A stretch of DNA of 22,740 nucleotides from Burkholderiales bacterium (GTDB taxonomy: Bacteria > Pseudomonadota > Gammaproteobacteria > Burkholderiales > CAIKXV01), in the NCBI GenBank assembly GCA_019751575.1, contig JAIENF010000146.1, positions 1 to 22,740 of the forward strand. The letters are read 5' to 3'. Below, in pieces: positions 1 to 7,332 of this stretch. The number at the start of each line of letters is the position of its first letter. The first letter of the stretch is position 1. Below the pieces are notes generated by a model. The model ran no database searches, was not told the origin of the DNA, and saw only the letters and a program-made list of their open reading frames with translations. The translations under genes and the position numbers were made by a program.

Positions 1-154
1 GTCCGATGCGCTCGGCGATCACGGCACGCGCCTGCGGGAAGGTCTCGACGATGTGCGCTCGTGCACCGGCGTTGGCGAAGGTCGCCGCGATGTCGCGGCC
101 CATCGTTCCGCCGCCGACCACGGCCACCTGAATACGGGAAGCATCCATGTTCAT
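1..154 (-). CDS. 3-hydroxyacyl-CoA dehydrogenase-like NAD-binding protein (5' fragment)
   Basis: Only the first 51 codons lie in the window; the gene runs off the left edge. The N-terminus reads as a Rossmann fold: a beta strand followed by GGGTMGRDIA (about residues 13-22) and a second strand leading to HIVE, whose acidic residue fits NAD rather than NADP binding. GxGxMGxxIA with an acidic strand-2 end is typical of the 3-hydroxyacyl-CoA dehydrogenase NAD-binding domain; 3-hydroxyisobutyrate or 6-phosphogluconate dehydrogenase-like proteins are alternatives that this fragment cannot exclude. The start is the ATG at 154, which overlaps the stop of the upstream small membrane protein in an ATGA arrangement (shared bases 152-153), so translation is probably coupled. 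An AGGAC stretch sits about 8 bases upstream. A second in-frame ATG lies at 148. Substrate unknown. Confidence 0.7.
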   Translation of the reverse strand, partial: MNMDASRIQVAVVGGGTMGRDIAATFANAGARAHIVETFPQARAVIAERIG

Positions 155-393
155 TCCGTCCTGTTCGATTCCGTCGTCTCGCCCGGCGCCTTCGCGGGCG
201 GACCCAGCACCGTGCCGTACTGCTTGACCCGGCGCACCACGACGATGGCGCCGATGAACGGCAGCAGCCATGCGACCGCCAGCCATTTCGCGCGGTCGCG
301 TCCTGCCAGCAGTTCGTCGGGGACGATCTGCAGCGTCGCCCAGACGGCGAGCGTTGCATAGGCACAGGCAATCATTCCGGGCACGGGTTCCAT
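151..393 (-). CDS. Small two-helix membrane protein, PLDc_N-like
   Basis: An 80-residue protein with two hydrophobic segments (about residues 7-24 and 36-54), separated by a short charged loop (residues 25-35) and followed by a basic stretch (VVRRVKQYG). The pattern of a first helix, a W-x-A-W-LLPFIGAI second helix and a basic end resembles the phospholipase-D N-terminal domain (PLDc_N), which in bacteria often occurs alone as a small inner-membrane protein without a catalytic domain. The role of such stand-alone proteins is not established. Reality is supported by the ATGA overlap of its stop with the start of the dehydrogenase-like gene downstream. The start at 393 is uncertain: no good ribosome site precedes it, and an in-frame ATG at 375 would give a 74-residue product that keeps both helices. 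Confidence 0.6.
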   Translation of the reverse strand: MEPVPGMIACAYATLAVWATLQIVPDELLAGRDRAKWLAVAWLLPFIGAIVVVRRVKQYGTVLGPPAKAPGETTESNRTE

Positions 394-489
394 GCCCGCA
401 TTCTACGGGAAGGCGGGTGTTCGACCGCAGGCGGGCGAGTCATGCGGCGCGGCACTTGCCTGCGCGAGTCGCGCCCGCGACAATCGTGC

Positions 490-1275
490 GTGATCCAGGA
501 ACTGTTCGCCGCACTGTCCGCCTCCACGCTGTTCACCGACCCGGCCTCCGCCGCCCTGGTCGCCTGCGTGGTGTTCGTCGCCTATGTCGCCTTCGGCGTT
601 TCCGGCTTCGGATCGGCGCTGATCGCCGTGCCGGTCATCGCGCATGTCTGGCCCCTCACCGCAGTGGTTCCATTGTTCGCGCTGTTCGAGATCGTCGCGG
701 CAATCACCGTCGGCGGCAGCCACTGGAAGGCGGTGGACCGGCGCGAGCTGATGACGCTGGTGCCGTTCATGCTCGCGGGCATCGCGGTCGGCGTCACCCT
801 GCTGCTGTCGCTGCCCTCGCCCTGGCTGCTGGTCGGCCTGGGCGTGTTCGTGCTGGGCTACGGGCTGCGCGGCGCGCTGAAGAAGGACCGCGCGTTCGCC
901 AGGGTGTCACGGCTGTGGGCAGTGCCCACCGGCCTCGTCGGCGGCGTGATGAGCGCGCTGTTCGGCACCGGCGGTTCCTTCTACATGATCTATGTCGCCG
1001 GCCGTGTCGAGGACAAGGGCGCCCTGCGCGCGACCATTTCCACCGTGCTGGGCACCAGCAATGCCGTCCGGCTGGTCGTGTTCATCGTCGCCGGCCTGCT
1101 CGCGCCCGCCGTGATGTTCACGGCGCTTGTGCTGCTGCCGGTGGTGTTCGCCGGGCTATGGCTCGGCGGGCGCCTCCATGCCCGCGTCACCCGCGAGCAG
1201 ATCATCCGCGGCATCTGCGTCCTGCTGGTCGCGAGCGGCGCATCGCTGCTGGTGCGCGCGCTCGGCCAGGTCTGA
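490..1275 (+). CDS. Sulfite exporter TauE/SafE family permease
   Basis: A polytopic inner-membrane protein of 261 residues with about seven to eight hydrophobic segments. It carries the duplicated signature of the TauE/SafE family: FGVSGFGSALIAVP (residues 35-48) in the first half and GGVMSALFGTGGSFYM (151-166) in the second, each in a helix pair. Family members are implicated in export or uptake of sulfite, sulfonates and other small organosulfur or carboxylate anions; the substrate here cannot be read from sequence. GTG at 490 is chosen because the hydrophobic protein begins just after it. An in-frame ATG at 442 would add 16 basic, non-hydrophobic residues, and neither start has a good ribosome site, so the exact N-terminus is open. 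It stands alone on the plus strand and converges with the exported hypothetical gene, with 6 bases between the two stops. Confidence 0.82.
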   Translation: MIQELFAALSASTLFTDPASAALVACVVFVAYVAFGVSGFGSALIAVPVIAHVWPLTAVVPLFALFEIVAAITVGGSHWKAVDRRELMTLVPFMLAGIAVGVTLLLSLPSPWLLVGLGVFVLGYGLRGALKKDRAFARVSRLWAVPTGLVGGVMSALFGTGGSFYMIYVAGRVEDKGALRATISTVLGTSNAVRLVVFIVAGLLAPAVMFTALVLLPVVFAGLWLGGRLHARVTREQIIRGICVLLVASGASLLVRALGQV

Positions 1276-1281
1276 CCTGCG

Positions 1282-2202
1282 CTACTCGGTCGTCTCGTTG
1301 CCGCGGGTGCGGCTCTTGTCGAGCCGGGCCGACAGGAACAGCGTGCTCGGCGTGATCATCAGCACCGGGTTCTCGAGCTGCAGCTTGCTCCGGCGCGGCG
1401 AGATATGGCCGCCCAGCAGCTGCAGGTCTTCGCCACTCTTGCTGAACACCGGGAAGAACGCGCGATCATTGGTCGTGCACTGCACGTCGAAATCAGGCAC
1501 CACCTTGCGCGCCCGCTGGTACTCGGCGCGCACGCGGCGCACCGCGGCGGCCAGCTTCGGATCGACCGGATCCTTCCGGTCGGCACTCTGCACCCGGCAG
1601 CTGAAGCCCGCGCGGCGAAGCGCCGGCACGGCATCCATCTCGGCGAAGCTGGGCATGCGCGTGCCGAACGGCTTGAGGTCGATGATCTTGAAGGTCGCCC
1701 TGCCGGCCGGGAAGGCGAGGATGAACTTCGGATCCTTCTCGGGATCGCGCTCGTCGGGCAGCAGCTTGATGTGGAACATGCCGCTGCGGTCGACGTAGCC
1801 GAACACGAACTCGCCGCCGCAGCCAAGCGTGTTCAGGTCTTCACAGGCCTCGAAGATCCGCCCGCGCAGCTTCAGCGCCTTCGCCTGGTCTTCCTGCACC
1901 TGCTCGAACAGCGTGTTCCATTCCCACTCGGGCGTGTGCGCACGGTGATGGCCGCTGTACAGGTCGAACACCCAGCGCAGTTCATCGACCGAGCGCGGCC
2001 GGGCCTCCTTCGATGCGTTCCGGTCGGCGAGCGCCTCGAACGCGACGAGTTCCTCGCGCGTGCGCGGTGCGGTGAAGGAATCGGCCCGGGCCTGGATGGC
2101 GGCCAGGCCTGCGAGCAGCCCGAATGCGCCGGCCAGCATGCAGGCCAGTCTCCGGGCGCGATGCAGGCGGGGCTGTCGTGACGAGGTTTCGAATACCGAC
2201 AT
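1282..2202 (-). CDS. Exported protein of unknown function
   Basis: A 306-residue product that I do not recognise. The first 42 residues look like a Sec signal peptide: a basic N-region (RQPRLHRARR), a hydrophobic core (ACMLAGAFGLLAGLAAI) and a probable cleavage site after QARA. The mature part is charged and soluble. It has cysteines in CEDLNTLGC, in SCRV and in QCTTND that could form disulfides in the periplasm. The start at ATG 2202 is fixed by an excellent AAGGAGG eight bases upstream; the open frame continues to 2520, but that extension lies over the aminotransferase gene and is not real. The gene follows the aminotransferase on the same strand after 85 bases and could be the last cistron of that block, or separate given its own strong ribosome site. 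No enzymatic motif was found. Confidence 0.75.
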   Translation of the reverse strand: MSVFETSSRQPRLHRARRLACMLAGAFGLLAGLAAIQARADSFTAPRTREELVAFEALADRNASKEARPRSVDELRWVFDLYSGHHRAHTPEWEWNTLFEQVQEDQAKALKLRGRIFEACEDLNTLGCGGEFVFGYVDRSGMFHIKLLPDERDPEKDPKFILAFPAGRATFKIIDLKPFGTRMPSFAEMDAVPALRRAGFSCRVQSADRKDPVDPKLAAAVRRVRAEYQRARKVVPDFDVQCTTNDRAFFPVFSKSGEDLQLLGGHISPRRSKLQLENPVLMITPSTLFLSARLDKSRTRGNETTE

Positions 2203-2287
2203 GGGACATCCTCCTTGATCGCATGGTCTCCGGGCGCAGCTGCCGGCCGTGCAGCCGGGGCAGCCACCCGCGACGGGCGGGCGGGGC

Positions 2288-3517
2288 TCAGCCGGCAGCC
2301 GGCGCCGCGACCCTCTCCGTCGCCCCGGAGGACGCCCGCTTGCGCAGGTGCGCACCGATGCGCTCCACGCCCTCGCGCAGCGAGGCCATGCTCGTTGTGT
2401 AGGCGAAACGCACGTGCTGGTGCGCCCGATGCACGCCGAAGTCTGCCCCCGGCGTGATCGCGACGCCCGAACTCTCGAGCATGTCGAGCGCGAAGGCGAA
2501 GCTGTCATCGGTGAGCGCACTGCAATCGGCGTAGAGGTAGAACGCGCCTTCTGGGATGACCGGGATCCGGAAACCGAGCCCGATCAGCGCCTTCGCGAGG
2601 TAGTCCCGCCGCTCGCCGAACTCGACCCGCTGCCGCTCGCAGATCGCCATCGATTCCGGACTGAACGCCGCCAGCGCCGCATGCTGGGCGACGGTCGAGC
2701 AGGCGAGGAACAGGTTCTGCGCCAGCCGCTCGGCCGGGTCGTGGTAGGCCTCGGGTACGACGATCCAGCCCAGGCGCCAGCCGGTCATCGTGAAGAACTT
2801 CGAGAAGCCGTTGATCACGAACGCCTTGTCGGTCAGCGCGAGGGCGGTGGGCGAACGTTCGCCATAGACGAGGCCGTGGTAGATCTCGTCCACCACCAGC
2901 GCCGCGTTGCGGCCCTGCACTTCATCGACGATGCGCTTGAGTTCCGGCCCCGGGATGGTGGTGCCGGTCGGGTTCGCGGGCGTGGCGACCATCACCGCAC
3001 GGGTGCGTTCCGTCCAGTTCGCGGCGATCGCGGCCGCGGTCAGCTGGTAGCCGGTCTCGGGCCCGCACGGGATGCCCACCGGTACCCCCTCGCAGAACCG
3101 GGCGAAGTGGCGATTGGCGGGGTACGACGGGTCGGCCATCAGCACTTCGTCGCCCGGGCAGAGCAGCACGCCCATTGCCAGCAGCAGCGCACCGGACGAG
3201 CCGGGCGTGACGATGATGCGCTCGGGCGATACCTCGACCCCGTAGTGGTCACGGTAGTAGCCGGCGATCGCGCGGCGAAGCGCCGGCAGGCCCAGGGCCG
3301 GCAGGTAGTGCACGTCGCCGTCGCGGGTCGCCTCGAGCGCGGCCGCCGTGACCGGGGCCGGCGTCGGGAAATCGGGCTCGCCGATTTCCAGGTGGATGAT
3401 GGAGCGGCCCTCGGCCTCGAGCGCCTTCGCGCGAGCCAGCAGCTTGAGGACCTGGAACGTTGCGATGCCCGACATGCGCGCCGCCAGCGGCGCGCCCTGC
3501 ACTTTCGATGAACTCAT
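2288..3517 (-). CDS. Pyridoxal-phosphate aminotransferase, class I/II (aspartate aminotransferase-like fold)
   Basis: A 409-residue fold-type I PLP enzyme of normal length. Landmarks in order: the IGEPDFPTP substrate-side motif (45-53), a GSSGA PLP-phosphate loop (106-110), NPTG with N182, the D210-E-I-Y213 PLP-contacting motif, and the Schiff-base lysine K240 in NGFSKFFTMTGWRLGW. It should transfer an amino group between an amino acid and a 2-oxo acid in the cytoplasm; the specificity is not readable, and family members act on aspartate, alanine, aromatic or branched substrates. The start is the ATG at 3517, whose A is also the last base of the upstream hydrolase stop (TGATG), indicating coupled translation with that gene. 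The frame stays open up to 3922, but that part lies over the hydrolase gene in another frame. Confidence 0.88.
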   Translation of the reverse strand: MSSSKVQGAPLAARMSGIATFQVLKLLARAKALEAEGRSIIHLEIGEPDFPTPAPVTAAALEATRDGDVHYLPALGLPALRRAIAGYYRDHYGVEVSPERIIVTPGSSGALLLAMGVLLCPGDEVLMADPSYPANRHFARFCEGVPVGIPCGPETGYQLTAAAIAANWTERTRAVMVATPANPTGTTIPGPELKRIVDEVQGRNAALVVDEIYHGLVYGERSPTALALTDKAFVINGFSKFFTMTGWRLGWIVVPEAYHDPAERLAQNLFLACSTVAQHAALAAFSPESMAICERQRVEFGERRDYLAKALIGLGFRIPVIPEGAFYLYADCSALTDDSFAFALDMLESSGVAITPGADFGVHRAHQHVRFAYTTSMASLREGVERIGAHLRKRASSGATERVAAPAAG

Positions 3518-4395
3518 CACACCCCGTGCCTGGTGAACCATTCGCGCATCTTCTTCCAGCCATCGTCGGCGGCCGGCTTTCGATAGCTGGGCCGGTAGTC
3601 GGCATAGAACGCATGCGGTGCTTCCGGATACAGCACGATCTCGCTGGTCGTGTTGCCTGCGGCCTTCAATGCCGCGCGCATCTTCTCGACCGTCTCGACC
3701 GGGATGCCGGCATCGGCCTCGCCGTAGAGGCCGAGCACCGGCACCTTGAGCACGGGCGCGAGGTCGACCGGATAAGCCGGCTGCAGCGGCGCCATCGATG
3801 CGGCGACCAGCCGGCCGTACCAGGCCACGCCCGCCTTCACCGACGGGTTGTGCACGCAGTACGTCCAGGTGATGCGCCCGCCCCAGCAGAAGCCGGTGAC
3901 ACCGAGCCGCGAGGTGTCGCACTTGCCGGTGGCCTTCGCATGCACGACCGCCGCATCGAGGTCGGACATGACCTGGCTGTCGGGCACATGGTTGACGACC
4001 TTGGCGAAGATGTCCGGCGGATCGGTGAGCGTCGACACATCACCCTGGCGCGCATACAACTCCACCGTGATCGCGAAGTAGCCGACCTTGGCCAGCCGAC
4101 GGCAGACGTCCTTGATGTGCTCGTGCACGCCGAAGATTTCCTGCACCACGAGGATCACCGGCAGGTTGGTGCCGTTCTCGGGATAGGCACGGTACGCAGG
4201 CACCTCGCCATCGCGGGTGACCAGCGCGACTTCGCCGGCGACCAGCCCCGCAGTGTCGGTGCTGATCACGGTCGACTGGATCGGCTCGCACGCACGTGCG
4301 AAGCCCTGGGTCAGGCGGCCGATCAGCGAACGGCCGGTCGGGGACGCCCCCTGGCCGGGCAGGGCCTGCCAGCCGGTGTCGAGTGTCTGGTCCAT
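3517..4395 (-). CDS. Dienelactone hydrolase family protein
   Basis: A 292-residue alpha/beta hydrolase. The catalytic triad is visible: C170 in GFCWGG (nucleophile elbow), D228 in GEADAGIP and H261 in [10 protein letters not shown]. An oxyanion-side [12 protein letters not shown] segment (83-94) is typical of carboxymethylenebutenolidase, which opens dienelactones in the modified ortho-cleavage of chlorocatechols. Classical DLH is about 235 residues; this one has about 55 extra residues at the N-terminus. Many long homologues carry a twin-arginine leader there (family knowledge, from memory), but here no RR-x-F-L motif or hydrophobic core is present, so I infer a cytoplasmic enzyme. The start at ATG 4395 has a CGGAGA ribosome site about 9 bases away. 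It is followed directly by the aminotransferase (one shared base). Its true substrate is uncertain, since many members are general esterases. Confidence 0.87.
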   Translation of the reverse strand: MDQTLDTGWQALPGQGASPTGRSLIGRLTQGFARACEPIQSTVISTDTAGLVAGEVALVTRDGEVPAYRAYPENGTNLPVILVVQEIFGVHEHIKDVCRRLAKVGYFAITVELYARQGDVSTLTDPPDIFAKVVNHVPDSQVMSDLDAAVVHAKATGKCDTSRLGVTGFCWGGRITWTYCVHNPSVKAGVAWYGRLVAASMAPLQPAYPVDLAPVLKVPVLGLYGEADAGIPVETVEKMRAALKAAGNTTSEIVLYPEAPHAFYADYRPSYRKPAADDGWKKMREWFTRHGV

Positions 4396-4533
4396 CGTGT
4401 CATCTCCGGTTGGATTGTCGGACGGCGGTGCGGCGGGATCCGCCCTGCGTGCATCGCATTATCCTCGATCGTATCAAGATGGCCGCGGACACGGGACCCG
4501 GGGCGGCTTTTTCCGTCGGGATGCGGTGTCCGG

Positions 4534-5589
4534 TCAGGCTGCCTTCGTGCGCCTCGCGCCGGCCCGGCGGACGGGGGCGACAGCCACGTCGATCGCGGCG
4601 CCCTCGCCCGGCGCAGCCGCCATGGCGGCCGGCATGCCGGCGTCGGCCGCGCCCGCCAGCGCCAGGCCCTGGTCCCAGTAGGGCTGCGGGCCGAAGCGGT
4701 CGACGAAGAAATCGACGAAGGCGCGCACCTTGGGCGACAGGTAGCGGTTGGGCAGGTAGACCGCATTGATGTGGCTGCCGAACGTGCCCAGCGCCTCGTA
4801 GTCGGTGAACAACGCCTTCAGCGTGCCGGCGCGCAGGTCGTCGCCGACCACGAAAGTAGGCGACATCGCGATGCCGACATCGCGCAGCACCACCTCGCGG
4901 ATGGCGAGGCTGTTGGTGGCGATGAAATTGCCGCCGACACGCACGCTGACGACCGAGCCATCCGGCGCCCGGAACTTCCAGTCGCTCTGCATCTGGCGGA
5001 ACGAGTAGAACAGGCAGTTGTATCCGGCCAGCGCATCCAGCGACTGCGGCGTGCCATGCTTCTTCAGGTACTGCGGCGATGCGCAGACCACCCAGCGGAT
5101 CGGCGCCAGCTTGCGCGCGACCGTGTTCGGCGCCAGGTCGCCGAACAGGTGGATCGCCACGTCGATGCCTTCCTCGGCAAGGTCGGTGCCACGGTCGATC
5201 AGGTCCATCTCGAGCTTGATGTCGGGATACCGTGCGAGGAAGTCGGGCACCGCGCAAGCCACGTGCATGCGACCGAATGCTGCCGGGGCGGTCACCTTCA
5301 GCACGCCGCTGGGTGCACTGCCCAGGCGGGACACCGCCACCTCGGCCGCCTCAGCCTCCTGAACGACGCGCGCGCAGTGCTGATAGAAGGTCGTGCCGAC
5401 GTCGGTCAGGCTGAGCCGGCGCGTGGTCCGGTTGAGCAGCCTTGCCTTCAGTTCGCGCTCGAGGCGGGCGACATGCTTGCTCACTGCGGATTTCGAGATC
5501 CCCAGCCGGCGCGCCGCGCCCGAGAAGCTCTTGGCCTCGGCCACGCGCGCGAAGATGGCCATGCCGACCAGGTTTTCCAGGTGTTCCAC
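4534..5589 (-). CDS. LysR-type transcriptional regulator with alanine-rich C-terminal tail
   Basis: A 351-residue DNA-binding activator or repressor. The N-terminal winged helix-turn-helix reads FARVAEAKSFSGAARRLGIS, then KSAVSKHVARLE, then LLNRTTRRLSLTDVG (about residues 12-65). The two-lobed effector domain follows and ends near the FVDRFGPQPYWD segment. The start chosen is GTG 5589 (VEHLENLVGMAIFARV), the usual position relative to the helix-turn-helix, with GGGAG seven bases upstream; an open extension to 5685 adds 32 residues of no family character. LysR proteins are normally about 300 residues; the last 45 or so here are alanine/glycine-rich with a basic end (RRAGARRTKAA), an unusual tail. 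It is 138 bases upstream of the hydrolase on the same strand and divergent from the methyltransferase gene, either of which it may regulate. Confidence 0.9.
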   Translation of the reverse strand: MEHLENLVGMAIFARVAEAKSFSGAARRLGISKSAVSKHVARLERELKARLLNRTTRRLSLTDVGTTFYQHCARVVQEAEAAEVAVSRLGSAPSGVLKVTAPAAFGRMHVACAVPDFLARYPDIKLEMDLIDRGTDLAEEGIDVAIHLFGDLAPNTVARKLAPIRWVVCASPQYLKKHGTPQSLDALAGYNCLFYSFRQMQSDWKFRAPDGSVVSVRVGGNFIATNSLAIREVVLRDVGIAMSPTFVVGDDLRAGTLKALFTDYEALGTFGSHINAVYLPNRYLSPKVRAFVDFFVDRFGPQPYWDQGLALAGAADAGMPAAMAAAPGEGAAIDVAVAPVRRAGARRTKAA

Positions 5590-5650
5590 CGCTGCTCCCG
5601 CCACCCCTCCGGGCACACTTGCGACCCAGGAAAGGCAGTTCACAAAGGAA

Positions 5651-5679
5651 ACAATGATACCTTTTTCCCAATCGATTGT
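5651..5679. promoter_or_regulatory. AT-rich inverted repeat upstream of the LysR gene
   Basis: In the 228-base gap between the divergent LysR and methyltransferase genes, an A/T-rich island holds ACAAT (5651-5655) and ATTGT (5675-5679) as an interrupted inverted repeat, with the self-complementary AATCGATT inside the right half. A TATCAT element on the minus strand could be a -10 hexamer for the LysR gene, but I see no convincing -35. LysR proteins commonly bind such sites to control themselves and the divergent gene. The arms are short, so chance is possible. Confidence 0.3.
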
Positions 5680-5817
5680 GGCCACAGGGAAACGTCAACG
5701 CCGCAGCTGTAAACAGGCTCGAACACACCGGGCGGTGCGGGCGCACGCCTCCCGGTCCGCCCCGGTCGCGTACACTCGCGCGCAGGTCCGGATCATCAGC
5801 CAACGGAGGTAGCGTCG

Positions 5818-6366
5818 ATGGAACGCAGGGATTTCTTGCTGTCGGGCGTGGCAGGTTCGCTGGCGCTCGCCACCGGCACCGTCCTCGCGCAGGAAGGCCG
5901 GCGCACGCCGGACGTGATCTACGTGCCGACGCCGCAGGAGGTGGTCGACGGCATGCTGAAGCTCGCCAAGGTCGGCAAGAACGACGTGGTGTACGACCTC
6001 GGCTGCGGCGACGGACGCATCGTGGTCGCGGCCGCCCGGCTGGGCGCGCGATCGGTGGGCATCGACATCGATCCGATCCGCATCCGCGAGGCGGCCGAGA
6101 ACATCCGCGTCGCCGGCGTCGGCGATCGGGCGAAGCTGATCGAGGGCGACCTGTTCGCCACCGACATCAGCGAAGCGACCGTGGTCACCCTGTACCTGCT
6201 GTCGCGCCTCAACCTGAAGCTTCGGCCCAAGCTGCTGAAGGAACTGCGGCCCGGCACGCGCATCGTGTCGCATGCGTTCGACATGGACGACTGGAAGCCG
6301 CAGCGCACCGAGTCGGTCGGGTCGAGCACCATCTACCTCTGGACGGTGCCGGGCAAGAAGGCCTGA
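5818..6366 (+). CDS. Class I SAM-dependent methyltransferase with twin-arginine leader
   Basis: A 182-residue protein. Residues 1-25 form a leader: ERRDFLLSG matches the twin-arginine consensus (RR-x-F-L) and is followed by a mild hydrophobic core and LAQ. The catalytic domain begins with the segment YVPTPQEVVDGML, then SAM-binding motif I, VVYDLGCGDGR (57-67), and an acidic GIDID after strand 2 (81-85) that would hold the ribose. The later LYLLSRLNLKLRPKLLKELRPGTRIVS region fits the rest of a Rossmann methyltransferase. The start ATG at 5818 has a GGAGG ribosome site. The substrate is unknown. Export is surprising, because SAM is made and kept in the cytoplasm; the leader could instead serve as a membrane anchor. 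The gene converges with the TAXI gene, with 7 bases between the stops. Confidence 0.85.
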   Translation: MERRDFLLSGVAGSLALATGTVLAQEGRRTPDVIYVPTPQEVVDGMLKLAKVGKNDVVYDLGCGDGRIVVAAARLGARSVGIDIDPIRIREAAENIRVAGVGDRAKLIEGDLFATDISEATVVTLYLLSRLNLKLRPKLLKELRPGTRIVSHAFDMDDWKPQRTESVGSSTIYLWTVPGKKA

Positions 6367-6373
6367 GCCGGGG

Positions 6374-7282
6374 TCAACCGCCCGGCGCGAGCCCGATCTC
6401 GGCCAGGTACTTCGCCACGCCCGCGTCCAGCCGTGCACCGGTGGGCAGCGCCGCCACCGTGTTGCGCGGCGTGGTCTCGGCCGCCTGCGCGAGCCGCGCG
6501 GCGATGGCCGCCTGTCCGCGATCGAGCGCACGCGCGATCCGGTAGCCGATGTCCGGTGCCAGCGTCGGCCGCGCCATCACGAAGCTCCAGGACCCGATCG
6601 AATGGATCGGTTCGACCTGCCCCGGATAGCTGCCCGGCGGCGCGGTCAGCGGCTTCAGGAAGCCGTGCTTCGCCGTGATCGCGTTCGCCTCGTCCGCTGT
6701 CGGGGCGATGAAGCGCGCACCACCCGGGCTCGACGCCACCTTCACGAAGCCCGGCCAGCCGATGCCGCCGCCCCACAGCGCCGCGGCACGGCCGTCGAGC
6801 ACCATCTCGGGCCCGTCGCCGGCACGGTCGAGGTAGATCGCCTGGAAGTCGCGGTCCTGGTCGAGGCCGAGGCCGTCCAGCAGGTAGCGCGACAGGATCA
6901 CCAGGCCGGAGCCACGGGCACCGAAGGCCACCGGCTTGCCGGCCAGGTCGCGGATCGACCGCGCCGGGCTGTCGGCGCGCACGACGAACATGCCCGGCGT
7001 CGAATACATCGCGGCCACGATGCGAAGGTCGGCCGGCGCGCGGCCGACGCCGCTCAGCACCTCGTAGGCGACCTCGCCCTGCACCAGCCCGATGTCCAGT
7101 TCGCCCTGCTCGAGCAGCGGCACGTTCTCGGTGCTGCCCTTGGTGTTGCGCGCCTCGATCGACAGCGTCGGGTCGAACGCATGGACGGTGTCGATGAACG
7201 CCGCACCGTAGGCGGGAAAACCGCCGCCTGGCGTGGCGGTACCCAGCACCACCCGGGTGGGTGGGGTCGATGCTGCAGTCAT
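6374..7282 (-). CDS. TAXI-family TRAP transporter solute-binding protein, leaderless
   Basis: A 302-residue protein with the TAXI signature: GTATPGGGFPAYG (14-26) for the ligand pocket, then ARNTKGSTENVPLLEQGELDIGLVQ-type sequence in which the GELDIGLVQ part is diagnostic. Later, VAFGARGSG and a final helical region resemble the two-lobed fold. TAXI proteins normally sit in the periplasm and feed a TRAP permease. Here translation from ATG 7282, supported by a GGAGGAG ribosome site six bases away, starts directly at the mature domain (MTAASTPPTRVVLGT) with no hydrophobic leader; the upstream open frame is hydrophilic and lies inside the DksA-like gene. No TRAP membrane subunits are nearby. It may be a cytoplasmic sensor or a ligand-binding relative. 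It follows the DksA-like gene by 43 bases, so co-transcription is likely. Confidence 0.82.
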   Translation of the reverse strand: MTAASTPPTRVVLGTATPGGGFPAYGAAFIDTVHAFDPTLSIEARNTKGSTENVPLLEQGELDIGLVQGEVAYEVLSGVGRAPADLRIVAAMYSTPGMFVVRADSPARSIRDLAGKPVAFGARGSGLVILSRYLLDGLGLDQDRDFQAIYLDRAGDGPEMVLDGRAAALWGGGIGWPGFVKVASSPGGARFIAPTADEANAITAKHGFLKPLTAPPGSYPGQVEPIHSIGSWSFVMARPTLAPDIGYRIARALDRGQAAIAARLAQAAETTPRNTVAALPTGARLDAGVAKYLAEIGLAPGG

Positions 7283-7309
7283 CCGGCTCCTCCGCTGTGG
7301 TCCTCGGCG

Positions 7310-7332
7310 CGAATCAGGGCCCGAATCAGGGC
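7310..7332. repeat. Twelve-base tandem duplication at a gene end
   Basis: CGAATCAGGGC occurs at 7310-7320 and again at 7322-7332, a period of 12 bases. The second copy contains the stop codon of the DksA-like gene (minus strand, 7326-7328); because the period is a multiple of three, the first copy repeats an in-frame stop at 7314-7316. It looks like a small slippage duplication. Confidence 0.8.

Noticed and set aside
4396..4533. Possible promoter (TTGATA and GATAAT on the minus strand) between the LysR and hydrolase genes
   Set aside because: The two hexamers are too close together to act as a -35/-10 pair, and neither has a well-spaced partner.
3460..5712. Long open frame (750 codons) on the plus strand opposite the hydrolase and LysR genes
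   Set aside because: Shadow frame with histidine/arginine/glutamine/aspartate-rich sequence; the opposite strand carries intact conserved proteins.
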